A stretch of 64,000 bases of DNA from JAHJUB01 sp041653615 [NCBI: Candidatus Ratteibacteria bacterium] (GTDB taxonomy: Bacteria > Ratteibacteria > UBA8468 > MWAK01), in NCBI GenBank assembly GCA_041653615.1, contig JBAZEZ010000009.1, positions 1 through 64,000 on the forward strand, read 5' to 3'. The notes beneath the pieces were generated by a model. That model was given only the letters and a program-made list of their open reading frames with translations. It did no database searches and had not been told where the DNA came from. Below, piece after piece: positions 9,242 through 18,307 of this stretch (within the stretch, counting starts at the first letter, position 1; each line of letters starts with the position of its first letter). Both the position numbers and the translations under genes were made by a program.

Positions 9242-10037
9242 ACGCTTTGATTTTGCCTGCACGGAAAGCGGTTAAATACTCGACGCAATACTGGTCAAGT
9301 CCCATCAGCCCTTCCGCGGAAAGAGCGGCGGCAATCATCCCGGTATCGGTCGGGTCTATCAAAGCGGAATCAAGCCCATACCCGATTGCCAACGCCAGAA
9401 AATAACGGTTGAGCATTCTCCGCTCCGGAAGTCCGAAGGAAACGTTGGAAAGCCCGCAGGTTGTTTTGACGCCGGGAATCGCCTGCTTGATGGCTACAAT
9501 CGCTTCCAGAAAAATCCGGCCGTTATTCGGGTCGGTCCCCACCGGCTGAGCCAGCGGGTCAAGGTAAATATCCTCAACCTTCACTTTCCGGGCAACAAGT
9601 CTGCTTACTATCTTCTCCGCGTTCTCCACCCGGGTGGCCACATCGCAGGGAATGCCCCGGTCGTCCATGGTCAAGCCAACAACCTTGCCGGTATAACCTT
9701 CGAAGAGCGGGAGCATTGCTTCCAGTTTGGCTTTCTCCGCATTGATGGAATTAACCATAACCTTCCCTTTAACCAGGGGCAGACAGATTTTTAAAGCATT
9801 CGCGTCGGCGCTGTCCAGGCAAATATCGGTATAGCCGATTTCCTGAACCGTCTCCACCAGCCAGCGCAGACCCGCCGACTCGTCCCCGGAACCAAGACCG
9901 GCGTTAAGGTCAAGATAACCGGCGCCGGCTTCCATCTGGATGCGCGCCTCTTTCTGGATAAACACCTTGTCCCTTGCCCTTAAGGCTTCGGCAATCTTTT
10001 TACGGGTTGCGTTGATGCGTTCGCCAATAATAAGCAT
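9240..10037 (-). CDS. Methyltetrahydrofolate:corrinoid methyltransferase-like (AcsE/MetH pterin-binding family)
   Basis: 265 residues forming a pterin-binding TIM barrel: GERIN at the N-terminus, YLDLNAG near residue 41, TMDDRG in the middle and GLSNVSFGLPERRMLN near residue 195. This matches AcsE-type 5-methyl-THF:corrinoid/iron-sulfur protein methyltransferases and the isolated MetH pterin domain. The role could be in the Wood-Ljungdahl pathway or in split methionine synthesis; no partner (corrinoid protein, acsCD, metH) is in the window. ATG 10037 is chosen because GGAGG lies 6 bases upstream; a TTG at 10049 overlaps that site. Confidence 0.8.
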   Translation of the reverse strand: MLIIGERINATRKKIAEALRARDKVFIQKEARIQMEAGAGYLDLNAGLGSGDESAGLRWLVETVQEIGYTDICLDSADANALKICLPLVKGKVMVNSINAEKAKLEAMLPLFEGYTGKVVGLTMDDRGIPCDVATRVENAEKIVSRLVARKVKVEDIYLDPLAQPVGTDPNNGRIFLEAIVAIKQAIPGVKTTCGLSNVSFGLPERRMLNRYFLALAIGYGLDSALIDPTDTGMIAAALSAEGLMGLDQYCVEYLTAFRAGKIKA

Positions 10038-10053
10038 AAAAACCTCCAAATTT

Positions 10054-10080
10054 GGGAGGGGGTGAAACCCCTCCCCTACA
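10054..10080. repeat. Repeat family E, copy 1
   Basis: GGGAGGGGGTGAAACCCCTC followed by CCCTACA: a short hairpin found four times in intergenic gaps of the window. Confidence 0.7.
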
Positions 10081-10100
10081 AAAACATTTTAAATTGTATA

Positions 10101-10109
10101 TGATATAAT
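10101..10109 (+). promoter_or_regulatory. Extended -10 promoter of xylB
   Basis: TGATATAAT, an extended -10 element with the TG dinucleotide, lies 18 bases before the xylB ATG at 10128. AAGGA at 10114-10118 is the ribosome site. No good -35 is present, as expected for an extended -10 promoter. Confidence 0.5.
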
Positions 10110-10127
10110 ATTTAAGGAAATTTAGCA

Positions 10128-11660
10128 ATGAAAAAAACGCTATTTTTAGGGATTGACGTCGGTACGACCGGCGTAAAAGCCTTGCTGGTCGATGAAACCG
10201 GAAAGGTCGTCGACCAGGCAACCAAAGAATATCCGCTCCTGGCGCCGAAACCCTTGTGGCTGGAACAAAACCCGGCGGACTGGTGGAGCGCCGCGGTCAA
10301 AGCGCTGCGGCTGATTTCCGGACGGCAAAAGCTCAAGGGAAACCTCCTGGCAATTGGCCTGACCGGCCAGATGCACGGCTCGGTCTTCCTTGACCGGGAA
10401 GGCAAAGTCATACGACCGGCAATCCTCTGGTGCGACCAGCGGACCGGCGCGGAAGTAAAAGAGATTGAAAAACTGGTTGGCAAAAAGAGAATAAACCAAA
10501 TTACCGGCAACCCGGTCTTTACCGGATTTACCGCGCCCAAAATATTGTGGCTGCGCAATAACGAACCCGCCGCCTACCGAAAGATTGCCAAAATTCTCCT
10601 GCCCAAAGACTACCTTCGCTATAAATTAACCGGAGATTTTGCCTCGGAGGTAACCGACAATTCCGGAACCAGTCTCTTTGACGTTGAAACTAGGAAATGG
10701 TCTCCGGAAATCTTGAAAAAACTTCAAATCAAGCCTGACTGGTTGGCGCCGGTCTTCGAATCTCCGGATATCACCGGAAAAATTACCGCGGAAGCAGCCA
10801 ACCTCACCGGACTTCCGGAAGGTCTGCCGGTGGCTGCCGGCGCGGGCGACCAGGCGGCCAGCGGATGCGGAAACGGGGCTGTCTCCCGGGGCATAGTTTC
10901 AACCACCCTGGGAACTTCCGGTGTAGTCTTCGCTTTTTCCAACAAGGTCTTAAAAGATTCCGCCGGCCGGATTCATACGATGTGCCACGCGGTTCCCGGA
11001 ACGTGGCACCTGATGGCCGTAAGTCTCTCCTCCGGCGGTTCCCTGCGCTGGTTCCGGGATAGTTTCTGCCGGGAAGAAATATCCGAGGCAAAAAATAAAC
11101 ATCAAGACCCTTACGAAATAATGACCGCGTCGGCCGCAAAAATTACCGCCGGCTCCGAAGGTCTGCTCTTCCTGCCCTACTTGACCGGCGAGCGCACACC
11201 TCACCCCAACCCCCTGGCCCGGGCCGTCTTCTTCGGCGCCACCGGCCAACACACCAAACCCCACTTCATTCGGGCAATCCTGGAGGGTGTAACTTTTAGT
11301 CTGCGGAACGGAATGGAAATCATGAAAGAAATGGGATTGCCGATTCGCCAGGTGCGCGTTTCCGGCGGCGGAGCCCGCTCTGACCTCTGGTGCCAAATAA
11401 TGGCCGACATCTTCGGGAAAAAACTGGTGCGGACCGAAAATCCGGACACTACCGCGTTGGGTGCGGCCATCCTGGCCGCGGCCGGCGTTAAATATTTTAA
11501 GGACGTACCGAAAGCCTGCAGCCGGATGGTACGGACAAAAGAGGTCTTCCATCCGAATAAAAAAGAAAAATTAATTTATAATCAGGCATACGAAATTTTC
11601 CGAAAACTCTACCCGGCGGTCGCCCCTTTTTTTGACTCGGTGGCCAAAATTAGGTTATAA
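10128..11660 (+). CDS. xylB: Xylulokinase (FGGY carbohydrate kinase)
   Basis: 510 residues of the FGGY fold. The N-terminal [18 protein letters not shown] phosphate loop, GLTGQMHGS near residue 80 and the C-terminal [20 protein letters not shown] match XylB, which phosphorylates D-xylulose to xylulose 5-phosphate in the cytosol. No xylose isomerase lies nearby, so another ketose cannot be ruled out. The last codons double as a promoter for hisI. Confidence 0.88.
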   Translation: MKKTLFLGIDVGTTGVKALLVDETGKVVDQATKEYPLLAPKPLWLEQNPADWWSAAVKALRLISGRQKLKGNLLAIGLTGQMHGSVFLDREGKVIRPAILWCDQRTGAEVKEIEKLVGKKRINQITGNPVFTGFTAPKILWLRNNEPAAYRKIAKILLPKDYLRYKLTGDFASEVTDNSGTSLFDVETRKWSPEILKKLQIKPDWLAPVFESPDITGKITAEAANLTGLPEGLPVAAGAGDQAASGCGNGAVSRGIVSTTLGTSGVVFAFSNKVLKDSAGRIHTMCHAVPGTWHLMAVSLSSGGSLRWFRDSFCREEISEAKNKHQDPYEIMTASAAKITAGSEGLLFLPYLTGERTPHPNPLARAVFFGATGQHTKPHFIRAILEGVTFSLRNGMEIMKEMGLPIRQVRVSGGGARSDLWCQIMADIFGKKLVRTENPDTTALGAAILAAAGVKYFKDVPKACSRMVRTKEVFHPNKKEKLIYNQAYEIFRKLYPAVAPFFDSVAKIRL

Positions 11661-11661
11661 T
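11632..11661 (+). promoter_or_regulatory. Promoter for hisI-secD-secF inside the end of xylB
   Basis: TTGACT at 11632-11637, an 18-base spacer and TATAAT at 11656-11661. The xylB TAA stop is part of the -10 box. Initiation 6-7 bases downstream would fall about 4 nt before the hisI ATG at 11672, giving a nearly leaderless mRNA. Confidence 0.65.
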
Positions 11662-11671
11662 TTTAAGAATT

Positions 11672-11995
11672 ATGGATTTGGTGGACCAAAAAGAGATAAA
11701 ATTTAATGAGCAGGGTCTGGTTCCGGTGGTAACACAGGCTGAAAACGGAGAAGTCCTGATGCTGGCTTACGCCAATAAAGAAGCGCTGCGCCTGACACTG
11801 CAAACCAAAAAAGCTCACTATTTTTCCCGTTCCCGCCAAAAGTTATGGCTTAAAGGCGAAACTAGCGGCAACATACAGAAAGTAAAAGAAGTTTTAATTG
11901 ATTGCGACCAGGACGCGGTTCTTTACCAAATAAAACAGAAGGGCGTGGCCTGCCATACCGGAAACCGCAGTTGTTTCTATCGAAAATTAAAATGA
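11672..11995 (+). CDS. hisI: Phosphoribosyl-AMP cyclohydrolase
   Basis: 107 residues, the monofunctional HisI length, hydrolysing phosphoribosyl-AMP in histidine synthesis. Metal ligands are present: C78DQD81, C94H95 and C101 in [13 protein letters not shown]. The HisE part is absent. No ribosome site precedes the ATG, which lies 10 bases after a TATAAT box. Its stop overlaps the secD start (ATGA at 11992-11995), an unusual partner for a histidine gene. Confidence 0.93.
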   Translation: MDLVDQKEIKFNEQGLVPVVTQAENGEVLMLAYANKEALRLTLQTKKAHYFSRSRQKLWLKGETSGNIQKVKEVLIDCDQDAVLYQIKQKGVACHTGNRSCFYRKLK

Positions 11996-13314
11996 AAACA
12001 CTTTACGCTCGGGCTCTGGGAGTTCTGGTAGTCGCCGGCCTCTGTTTCTGGGCATTCTGGCCGCCTCAGCAAAAGGTGAAACTGGGCCTTGACCTGCGAG
12101 GCGGTATGCAGTTAGTCCTACAGGTTCAGCCGGCCGCGGAATTAGCCAATGTTTCCATTGCCGAACTGACCGACCGCACGATGGAAGTCATCCGGAACCG
12201 GGTGGACTCTCTGGGTATCACCGAACCGCTCCTGCAGAAAGTCGGACAAGACCGAATCATGGTCCAGATGCCCGGAATTGAAAACCCGGAAAGAGCTCTG
12301 GAAATTTTAGGAAAAACCGCCTTCCTTGAATTCAAACTGGTAGAAGACAATCCGGACCTTTTGAAAGCGGCAATGGAAGGCAAAGTCCCGGATGGTTACC
12401 AGCTGATTTACGAATACGAAAAAGACGCCAAGGGAGTTTCCCTGCCCGGTACGCCGTATCTGGTACACGCGCAGCCAAATCTGACCGGCCAGGACTTGAG
12501 TAACGCCCGCCTTAGTTACAGCTCGGGCGCGATGCCGGTCGTTGACATGGAACTGAATTCCGAAGGCGCCAAAAAATTTGCCGAAGTAACCGGCGCAAAC
12601 ATAGGCAGGCGGCTGGCCATCGTGTTGGACGGAATCGTCCAATCCGCGCCGGTCATCAAAGACAGGATTCCTTCGGGAAGGGCTCAAATCTCCGGAAAGT
12701 TCACCACCGCGGAAGCCAATGATTTAGCCCTGGTGTTACAAGCCGGCGCCCTGCCGGCCAAAATTGAAGTCATTGACCGGACTGTAGTCGGTCCGAGTTT
12801 GGGAAAAGATTCCATTAATAACGGTATTAAAGCATGCCTGTTGGGCGCAATTCTGGTAGTAGCTTTTATGATTGTCTATTATACCGCCGGCGGCCTGGTG
12901 GCAAACTTCGCCCTGGCCCTTAATATTCTCATCCTTTTGGGAGTTCTGTCTTACTTCCGATCCACCCTGACCCTGCCCGGCATCGCCGGTATCGCCCTGA
13001 CCATCGGGATGGCGGTAGACGCCAACGTCCTTATCTTTGAACGTATCCGGGAAGAACTGCGCGCCGGCAAAACCATCCGGGCCGCCCTGGACCGTGGTTA
13101 CGAACGGGCGATGGTGGCCATTATCGATTCCAACCTTACCACGGTAATTGCGGCCATCTCCCTCTTCATCTTCGGCCGCGGTTCAGTGAAAGGTTTCGGC
13201 CTGACCCTGACTATCGGCATTCTGGCAAATATCTTCACCGCGGTGCTGGTAACACGATTAATTTACGATTTTGCGTTAAACAAATTCCCGATTAAGAAAC
13301 TGAGGATTGGATAA
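11992..13314 (+). CDS. secD: Protein translocase subunit SecD
   Basis: 440 residues with six expected transmembrane helices; it uses the proton gradient to drive late steps of Sec export. [15 protein letters not shown] is the SecD N-terminal motif, followed by a periplasmic P1 region and, from about residue 280, the RND-type membrane half with [17 protein letters not shown]. The ATG at 11992 overlaps the hisI stop; a longer open frame from 11902 is the hisI shadow. secF follows after 15 bases. Confidence 0.96.
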   Translation: MKTLYARALGVLVVAGLCFWAFWPPQQKVKLGLDLRGGMQLVLQVQPAAELANVSIAELTDRTMEVIRNRVDSLGITEPLLQKVGQDRIMVQMPGIENPERALEILGKTAFLEFKLVEDNPDLLKAAMEGKVPDGYQLIYEYEKDAKGVSLPGTPYLVHAQPNLTGQDLSNARLSYSSGAMPVVDMELNSEGAKKFAEVTGANIGRRLAIVLDGIVQSAPVIKDRIPSGRAQISGKFTTAEANDLALVLQAGALPAKIEVIDRTVVGPSLGKDSINNGIKACLLGAILVVAFMIVYYTAGGLVANFALALNILILLGVLSYFRSTLTLPGIAGIALTIGMAVDANVLIFERIREELRAGKTIRAALDRGYERAMVAIIDSNLTTVIAAISLFIFGRGSVKGFGLTLTIGILANIFTAVLVTRLIYDFALNKFPIKKLRIG

Positions 13315-13329
13315 AACAACAAAAATCCT

Positions 13330-14223
13330 ATGAATATATTCCATCAAGTACCTAAATTTGATTTTATGGGCAAACGGGGCATCTTCTTCACCTTTTCGCT
13401 TTTGATTACAGTTGGCGGCTTAATCGTAACCTTCTGGCGCGGACCCAACCTCCTTTCCGAAGATTTTACCGGCGGTTATCTTACCCAACTACAATTCAGC
13501 CAGCCGATTGATGTCGGAGAAATACGAACCCTTCTGATTAGCCGCGGTTATTCTGACGTCGCGCTCCAGAAGGTCGGCGAACAAGGAACAAAAATCATCA
13601 TCAAAACCAAAAAAGGCGGCTCCGAAATCATCTCAATCATCAAAGAAACGTTTCCCAATCAAGCGGTTGAAGTGCTCGGCGAAGAACAGATAAGCCCGAC
13701 GATGGGTGAAACAATACGCAAGCAGACTATCCTGGGCTGCCTGGTCGCCCTGGTTGGTATCCTGATTTATATAGCGGCCCGTTTTGAATTTCGTTTCGCG
13801 GTCGGAGCCATTGTCGCAATTGTCCACGACCTTTTGGTCGCCCTCGCCTTTCTGGCCCTAACCGGTCGGCAGATAGACAGCTTGGTCATCGCGGTTTTCC
13901 TGACCATCCTGGGTTATTCCGTAAACGATACGGTTATCATCTTTGACCGTATCCGGGAAAATCTCCGGGGCCTGCGCAAAATAGAAGACCCTACTGCCAT
14001 CTTCAACCGCTCCATCAACGAAACGCTTTCCCGGACCACCATCACGGTTCTAACGGTTCTCCTAGTAACGCTCTGCCTCTTCATCTGGGGCGGACCGGTC
14101 CTCAATAACTTTTCCTTCGTCCTGCTGGTCGGTTTCATCACCGGAACCTACTCTTCTATTTTCATCGCCTCCGCCGTCGTCATCGCCTGGGAAAAAAAGT
14201 CTCCCCACCGCTTCCGAACTTAA
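13330..14223 (+). CDS. secF: Protein translocase subunit SecF
   Basis: 297 residues, the partner of SecD. DFTGGYLTQL is the SecF periplasmic signature (usually DFxGG) and GYSVNDTVIIFDRIREN is the conserved membrane motif near residue 195. Five to six membrane helices are visible. No good ribosome site precedes the ATG, so translation may be coupled to secD, which ends 15 bases upstream. Confidence 0.96.
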   Translation: MNIFHQVPKFDFMGKRGIFFTFSLLITVGGLIVTFWRGPNLLSEDFTGGYLTQLQFSQPIDVGEIRTLLISRGYSDVALQKVGEQGTKIIIKTKKGGSEIISIIKETFPNQAVEVLGEEQISPTMGETIRKQTILGCLVALVGILIYIAARFEFRFAVGAIVAIVHDLLVALAFLALTGRQIDSLVIAVFLTILGYSVNDTVIIFDRIRENLRGLRKIEDPTAIFNRSINETLSRTTITVLTVLLVTLCLFIWGGPVLNNFSFVLLVGFITGTYSSIFIASAVVIAWEKKSPHRFRT

Positions 14224-14232
14224 GAATTTTTT

Positions 14233-14332
14233 GGACGCAGCTATACGCAGAAACAGCCGGATAATGCTAAAAAATAATTCTTTAACTTAATCTTTAATCT
14301 GTATCTGCGATTATCTGCGAAAATCTGCGTCC
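14233..14332. repeat. Repeat family A, copy 2
   Basis: GGACGCAGCTATACGCAGAA at one end and TCTGCGAAAATCTGCGTCC inverted at the other. It lies between secF and rsmD. Confidence 0.85.
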
Positions 14333-14352
14333 CAATAAGCACGCATTAATCT

Positions 14353-15000
14353 ATGTATATCTTCGCCGGACGTTTCAAAGGACGCCGTCTTTTCTTTCCG
14401 CCCATGCCCGTCATCGCGGGTAAAATCAGACGCAAACCCGGCGAAAAAACGCTCCGTCCCACCACCGGTTTAGTCCGCCGGGCAATTTTTGACATCCTGG
14501 CTCCGATAATATCAGATAGTTCTTTTCTGGACCTTTACGCCGGAACCGGCGCGGTGGGCCTGGAAGCGGTGAGCCGGGGTGCCGAAAAAGTTATCCTGGT
14601 GGAAAGCAACCCAAAAACAGCCCTTTACCTGAAACAGAACCTGGAATTGATTAAGGCGGCCGCTAAAAAGGAGGGGGTTGAGATTGCGGAAGAAAATCTA
14701 ATATTTTATCCGTATCAGGCGGAAAAAGCGATTTCGATTCTGGCCGAAAAAAAAGAGGGGTTTGACATCGTTTTCGCGGACCCGCCCTACGACTTCAGCG
14801 AACAAAAAATTACGGAATTAATCGCGCAAATTTTTGAAGGGGGAATACTCCGACCCGACGGGAAACTTATCCTCCAGCATATTTCCGGCCTGGAAAAAAA
14901 TCTGCTCTTTAAAGAAAGCATCGCTGCCCTGACGCTCACCGTTGAAACCCGCCGCTACGGTTACTCCTCCCTTTCGTTCTTCTGTCCGTCACCCTCCTAA
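14353..15000 (+). CDS. rsmD: 16S rRNA (guanine(966)-N(2))-methyltransferase
   Basis: 215 residues. It has LRPTTGLVRRAIFDIL at the N-terminus, the SAM-binding LDLYAGTGAVGLEA near residue 55 and catalytic FADPPYDF near residue 138, all RsmD hallmarks. It methylates G966 of 16S rRNA during 30S assembly. It is somewhat longer than E. coli RsmD. Next to it, coaD would be the usual neighbour, but that gene is 11 kb away behind the accessory stretch at 15-23 kb. Confidence 0.9.
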   Translation: MYIFAGRFKGRRLFFPPMPVIAGKIRRKPGEKTLRPTTGLVRRAIFDILAPIISDSSFLDLYAGTGAVGLEAVSRGAEKVILVESNPKTALYLKQNLELIKAAAKKEGVEIAEENLIFYPYQAEKAISILAEKKEGFDIVFADPPYDFSEQKITELIAQIFEGGILRPDGKLILQHISGLEKNLLFKESIAALTLTVETRRYGYSSLSFFCPSPS

Positions 15001-15037
15001 ATATAGCGGTACGATTCATCCGACGTATTGTCGTAGT

Positions 15038-15119
15038 GCGACCCTTTCAGGGTCGCCGGGTTTTGTAGGGGCGGGGATGCATCCCCGCCCACGGAAGGGG
15101 GCACAGCCCCTCCCCTACA
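15038..15119. repeat. Repeat families F and E, between rsmD and the AbiEii pair
   Basis: GCGACCCTTTCAGGGTCGC at 15038-15056 is a perfect palindrome seen also at 22893. From 15065 a family E element follows, with stems GGCGGGGAT/ATCCCCGCC and GGGG...CCCC, ending CCCTCCCCTACA-like. Confidence 0.7.
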
Positions 15120-15130
15120 CAAGCCATCTC

Positions 15131-15159
15131 TTGACTTATACAACAATGTTTGGTATAAT
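15131..15159 (+). promoter_or_regulatory. Near-consensus promoter of the DUF6922/AbiEii pair
   Basis: TTGACT at 15131-15136, a 17-base spacer and TATAAT at 15154-15159. AGGAG at 15171-15175 and the TTG start at 15182 follow, so the leader is only about 16 nt. Confidence 0.75.
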
Positions 15160-15181
15160 ATCTGCAAAATAGGAGACGATT

Positions 15182-15580
15182 TTGAGTATCGTGATTAAAA
15201 CCATAGGGAATAAAAAGTACGCCTATCATGCCTATCGCACCGGCAGTAAGGTAGTGCACCGGTATCTTGGAAGCGTTTCCGACAAGAACGTGGCGGCAAA
15301 AATCAAGGTACTGAAAACGGAGAAGCGGATACCGAGTCAATTCCACCCTTTATTCTGGGACACGAATCCCGATAAAATAAACATCCGTAAAAACGCAAGG
15401 TACATCGTTGAGCGTGTCCTGGAAATCGGCGGCCTTGAGGCTTTCCAATGGATACAAAAACTCTACCCGACAAGACTGATTACCGAAACGTGCGACACGA
15501 GCAGAAAAATATCGGAAAAATCGAAAATATTCTGGAAAATCTGGACTGGAGACCGCGATGCATTCCGAATGTTTCCCTAA
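15182..15580 (+). CDS. DUF6922-like putative antitoxin
   Basis: 132 residues. Residues about 55-132 (FHPLFWDTNPDKINIRKNAR, then YIVERVLEIGGLEA) resemble the DUF6922 proteins commonly encoded just before AbiEii nucleotidyltransferases. Residues 1-45 (KKYAYHAYRTGSKVVHRYLG) look like the short beta module seen at the N-terminus of many DNA-associated proteins, so this may be a fusion. TTG 15182 is supported by AGGAG 6 bases upstream. It overlaps the AbiEii gene by 23 bases. An antitoxin role is inferred from position only. Confidence 0.6.
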   Translation: MSIVIKTIGNKKYAYHAYRTGSKVVHRYLGSVSDKNVAAKIKVLKTEKRIPSQFHPLFWDTNPDKINIRKNARYIVERVLEIGGLEAFQWIQKLYPTRLITETCDTSRKISEKSKIFWKIWTGDRDAFRMFP

Positions 15581-16214
15581 GGAAGGATTATTGGTTTTAA
15601 CCCGGTTGAAACACATCGTTCGCCCGCATCACTTCCTCCTGGCCGGCGGTACCGCAGCGGCGATTCAAATCGGGCACAGGATATCTGAAGACCTTGATTT
15701 TTTCACAAACCAACCCTTCGCAACCGAAGAAATTTTTCGCGAACTTCAGCGCCGGAAACTCGCTCCTTTGCTTTTACAGGAAGAAAAACACACGCTGACC
15801 GTAATTATCAAACAAACTAAGGTATCCCTGTTTTATTATCCCTACCCGTTTATTGAGAAGTATCTTGAATGGAAAGGCATCGCGGTTTCACAAATTACGG
15901 ATATTGCCGCTATGAAAATTATCGCCATAAATCAAAGGGGAGCAAAAAGAGATTTCGTTGACCTGTATTTTATGCTCCAAACGGTCCCGTTTTGGAAAAT
16001 CTCCGAAAACATGGTGAAGCGGTTTGGCGCAAACCGGGTCAATCCCGTGCATATCGGTAAATCACTGGTTTACTTTCACGAAGCGGACTCCGACCCGGAA
16101 CCCCGGTATTGCAAGGGAAAAGAAACCGATTGGCAAATTATCAAAGCATTTTTTGCCAATCATGTTCCGCAAATGGTTCTCGCCCTTCAAAACGCAACAG
16201 AGGTAAGAACTTGA
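15558..16214 (+). CDS. Nucleotidyltransferase AbiEii/AbiGii toxin family protein
   Basis: 218 residues. LLAGGTAAAIQIGHRISEDL followed by DFF gives the GG-x...D-x-D nucleotidyltransferase signature, and KIIAINQRGAKRDFVDLYFM is the conserved AbiEii helix with the Lys-Arg-Asp pattern. Family members act as toxins, MenA-type nucleotidyltransferases modifying tRNA being the best known. Catalytic residues look intact. GGAG lies 6 bases before the ATG, inside the upstream antitoxin-like gene, so the two are coupled. It may serve phage defence or element maintenance. Confidence 0.8.
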   Translation: MHSECFPKEGLLVLTRLKHIVRPHHFLLAGGTAAAIQIGHRISEDLDFFTNQPFATEEIFRELQRRKLAPLLLQEEKHTLTVIIKQTKVSLFYYPYPFIEKYLEWKGIAVSQITDIAAMKIIAINQRGAKRDFVDLYFMLQTVPFWKISENMVKRFGANRVNPVHIGKSLVYFHEADSDPEPRYCKGKETDWQIIKAFFANHVPQMVLALQNATEVRT

Positions 16215-16221
16215 CAAATCT

Positions 16222-16578
16222 TTACTTACCCTTCTCTTCATCCGCCAAGTAATTAGCCATCTTCCAAAGCATCTTCTTGAAATTATCCCCTTTATCCCTG
16301 ACCAGACTTTCCAGCCGACGGGTAAAAAGATCCTGATTGCTCTTCAGATAGGCAACCGGTTCTTTCGGCGGATAAAAAAGGCCCTGGACGGGCACCCCCA
16401 GAGCATCGGCGATTCTCTTCATCGTCTCCAGGCTTGCTTTCTTGGTTCCCCGCTCCACGTGGCTTAAAAAACTGGGGCTTATTTTTGCCTTAAAAGCCAC
16501 CTTCTCCTGGGTTACTCCAATCTTTTCCCTGATTTCCCTGATACGTTTGCCCAATATGCGGTAGATGTTTTTTTCCAT
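16222..16578 (-). CDS. XRE-family helix-turn-helix regulator
   Basis: 118 residues. Residues 6-66 form a Cro/CI-type HTH (IRERKIGVTQEKVAFKAKIS-like, then SFLSHVERGTKKASLET). The remaining residues are helical, without a recognised sensor domain, and may dimerise. It is convergent with AbiEii, with 7 bases between stops. It is divergent from the lipoprotein gene at 16725, so it may control itself and that gene. It lacks a peptidase or cupin domain. Confidence 0.8.
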   Translation of the reverse strand: MEKNIYRILGKRIREIREKIGVTQEKVAFKAKISPSFLSHVERGTKKASLETMKRIADALGVPVQGLFYPPKEPVAYLKSNQDLFTRRLESLVRDKGDNFKKMLWKMANYLADEEKGK

Positions 16579-16581
16579 TAG

Positions 16582-16604
16582 GGAATATTATCGCCTATTA
16601 TTCC
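16582..16604. promoter_or_regulatory. Putative operator of the XRE regulator
   Basis: Inverted repeat GGAATA-N11-TATTCC lies 3 bases upstream of the XRE start codon. A second inverted pair, CCATA (near 16621) and TATGG (near 16647), frames the divergent promoter. Confidence 0.35.
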
Positions 16605-16640
16605 TTTATTCTTAAATAGTCCATAGGAAATATAAATAAT

Positions 16641-16669
16641 TTGACTTATGGATATAGTTGTGATAATAT
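16641..16669 (+). promoter_or_regulatory. Promoter of the lipoprotein operon
   Basis: TTGACT at 16641-16646, a 17-base spacer and TAATAT at 16664-16669, 55 bases before the lipoprotein start at 16725. Confidence 0.5.
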
Positions 16670-16724
16670 TCATAAATAAACGTTTCCCAGGATCTGTCAA
16701 AATTTTTCTGTAAAAGGGAGGAGG

Positions 16725-17252
16725 ATGGAAAAGATAAAAAGATTGGTTTGGTTAGGCATAGCTATCGGTGTAATAGGCGTCTTGGCAGGTTGCGCCACCG
16801 GCCCTATGGTAGGTAAAGCCAACGTTCCTGCTCCGGAAAAGATTGAGACCCTTCAAATGTCCCCGTTATCTCTCGAAGTTTTGGACGAAACCAAGCAGGA
16901 AAAGAACCAGACGTTCATTCAGTCATTAGAGAATGATTTAAAACTGGAACTCTCCAACAACAGAATCCAGATGGATACAGAAGCGGACAAAACATTAAAG
17001 GTTTCCGTTAAGAGCGTCCATCAGACCGGGTACGCAAAAGAGTTCATAACCGGTCCTTTCCACGGACCCTCTTACCTTAAACTCAGCGTTACTTTAACCG
17101 ATAAAACCGGAACTTCTCTGGCCGAATTCCCGGTGGCGCCGTTTTACGGCAACACCAAAGCTATATCCAACTTGTTAAAATCTCCGGGAAAAATTACCAA
17201 AAAACTGGCTCAGGAGATCGTGAGTAGTCTAATATCGTTGAAGAAGCGTTAA
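16725..17252 (+). CDS. Lipoprotein, DUF4410-like
   Basis: 175 residues with a lipoprotein signal peptide and lipobox LAGC, Cys23. The mature part is a small alpha/beta domain; VSVKSVHQTGY followed by LKLSVTLTDKTG resembles DUF4410-type periplasmic lipoproteins. The function is unknown. GGGAGGAGG lies just before the ATG. It heads a run of envelope genes with the same orientation. Confidence 0.65.
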   Translation: MEKIKRLVWLGIAIGVIGVLAGCATGPMVGKANVPAPEKIETLQMSPLSLEVLDETKQEKNQTFIQSLENDLKLELSNNRIQMDTEADKTLKVSVKSVHQTGYAKEFITGPFHGPSYLKLSVTLTDKTGTSLAEFPVAPFYGNTKAISNLLKSPGKITKKLAQEIVSSLISLKKR

Positions 17253-17273
17253 TAAAACACGAGGAGAATAAAG

Positions 17274-17843
17274 ATGGGGGAATTAGGAGCAAACGCAAAA
17301 GTTTTAATGTTGTTAACATTGGGGTCTTTATTGCTCGCAGGCTGCGTAACCTTTGGATCGGAAAGCGATACGAATAGTCCAACATCTGAGCAAAAAGTCT
17401 TAAGCGGAGCGCAGACATGCAGTGCGGTCTTTGAAGAATTGATTCCCGAACACAAACCTGACTTCCAAACATTTAAAGAATCTTATGAAAAATCGTGGTC
17501 GGTAACTGTGGGGGTGCTTAAAACACTTGAAAATCCAATTACTTCAGCAGATAAGGAAAATGGCGTTATCGTAACCGATTACCTGGAAAAACCGAAAGGC
17601 ATGTTCAAAGGGCCTTGGAGAGATAAATACTACGTAACAGTCAGCAAAACAGACGCTTCAACAACCCAAATAAAAATCAAACGAACGGTTGAAGAATTGG
17701 AGGCGCTCGAGAGAGTGCAGGGAAGTCGTCTTGTCGGTAAAGTCTGGCGGGAAAAGACCGGTGGCGTGGAATGGATGAAAAAACAGTCAAATGGCGCTTA
17801 TGAAAAATACATCCTTGGTCTCATAGGAAAAAACTTGAAATGA
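17274..17843 (+). CDS. Lipoprotein, BamC-like
   Basis: 189 residues with signal peptide and lipobox LAGC, Cys24. The mature part has ENGVIVTDYLEKPKG, then DKYYVTVSKTDASTTQIKIK, a pattern seen in BamC/NlpB-type lipoproteins of the outer-membrane assembly machinery. It is much shorter than BamC and has one such domain, so the name is only a likeness. It lies 21 bases after the previous lipoprotein gene, with GAGGAG as ribosome site. Confidence 0.6.
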   Translation: MGELGANAKVLMLLTLGSLLLAGCVTFGSESDTNSPTSEQKVLSGAQTCSAVFEELIPEHKPDFQTFKESYEKSWSVTVGVLKTLENPITSADKENGVIVTDYLEKPKGMFKGPWRDKYYVTVSKTDASTTQIKIKRTVEELEALERVQGSRLVGKVWREKTGGVEWMKKQSNGAYEKYILGLIGKNLK

Positions 17844-17892
17844 AATAAGAAAACGGAAGACTCCAATTAACGATAGGTAACGGAGGTGTAAA

Positions 17893-18291
17893 ATGGCGCA
17901 AAAGGTTACCAACGTCACAACGAAACTGTCTGCAGAAGACGTAATCGTTAGATCGGTCCAGTTTTTTACCAACGAGAAATGGAGAACGCAAACTCAAAGT
18001 TCAAGAGCGGTGACGTTTAGGACCAATCTGCCAGTGCCGCGAGTAATTACCGGTTTTCTTCTTTTTATCGGTGGTATTTTTTTATCTTTTACGATAGTGC
18101 TGCTAATAATCGGAATTCCCATGGTTATTGCCGGATTTTTAATACTTTTCTCTGCTGGAGTACGCTTGCTCGGTTCACAAGACCTGGTGGTAACAGCCAC
18201 GCAGTCAGGAAACGGTTCTGAAGTTATAATTACGCATGCATATCAAGCCGCGCGTTCCGTAAATCAATTTGTTGAAGCTCTTCCTCAGTAA
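17893..18291 (+). CDS. Small membrane protein of unknown function
   Basis: 132 residues with two adjacent transmembrane helices (about 50-75 and 78-96), an N-terminal soluble segment of about 48 residues and a C-terminal beta-rich tail. I do not recognise the family. GGAGG precedes the ATG. Its end is 16 bases before the TM2 gene, and it lies in the same run as the two lipoproteins, suggesting an envelope role. Confidence 0.55.
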   Translation: MAQKVTNVTTKLSAEDVIVRSVQFFTNEKWRTQTQSSRAVTFRTNLPVPRVITGFLLFIGGIFLSFTIVLLIIGIPMVIAGFLILFSAGVRLLGSQDLVVTATQSGNGSEVIITHAYQAARSVNQFVEALPQ

Positions 18292-18307
18292 CCTTTTATT
18301 AAAAGTT

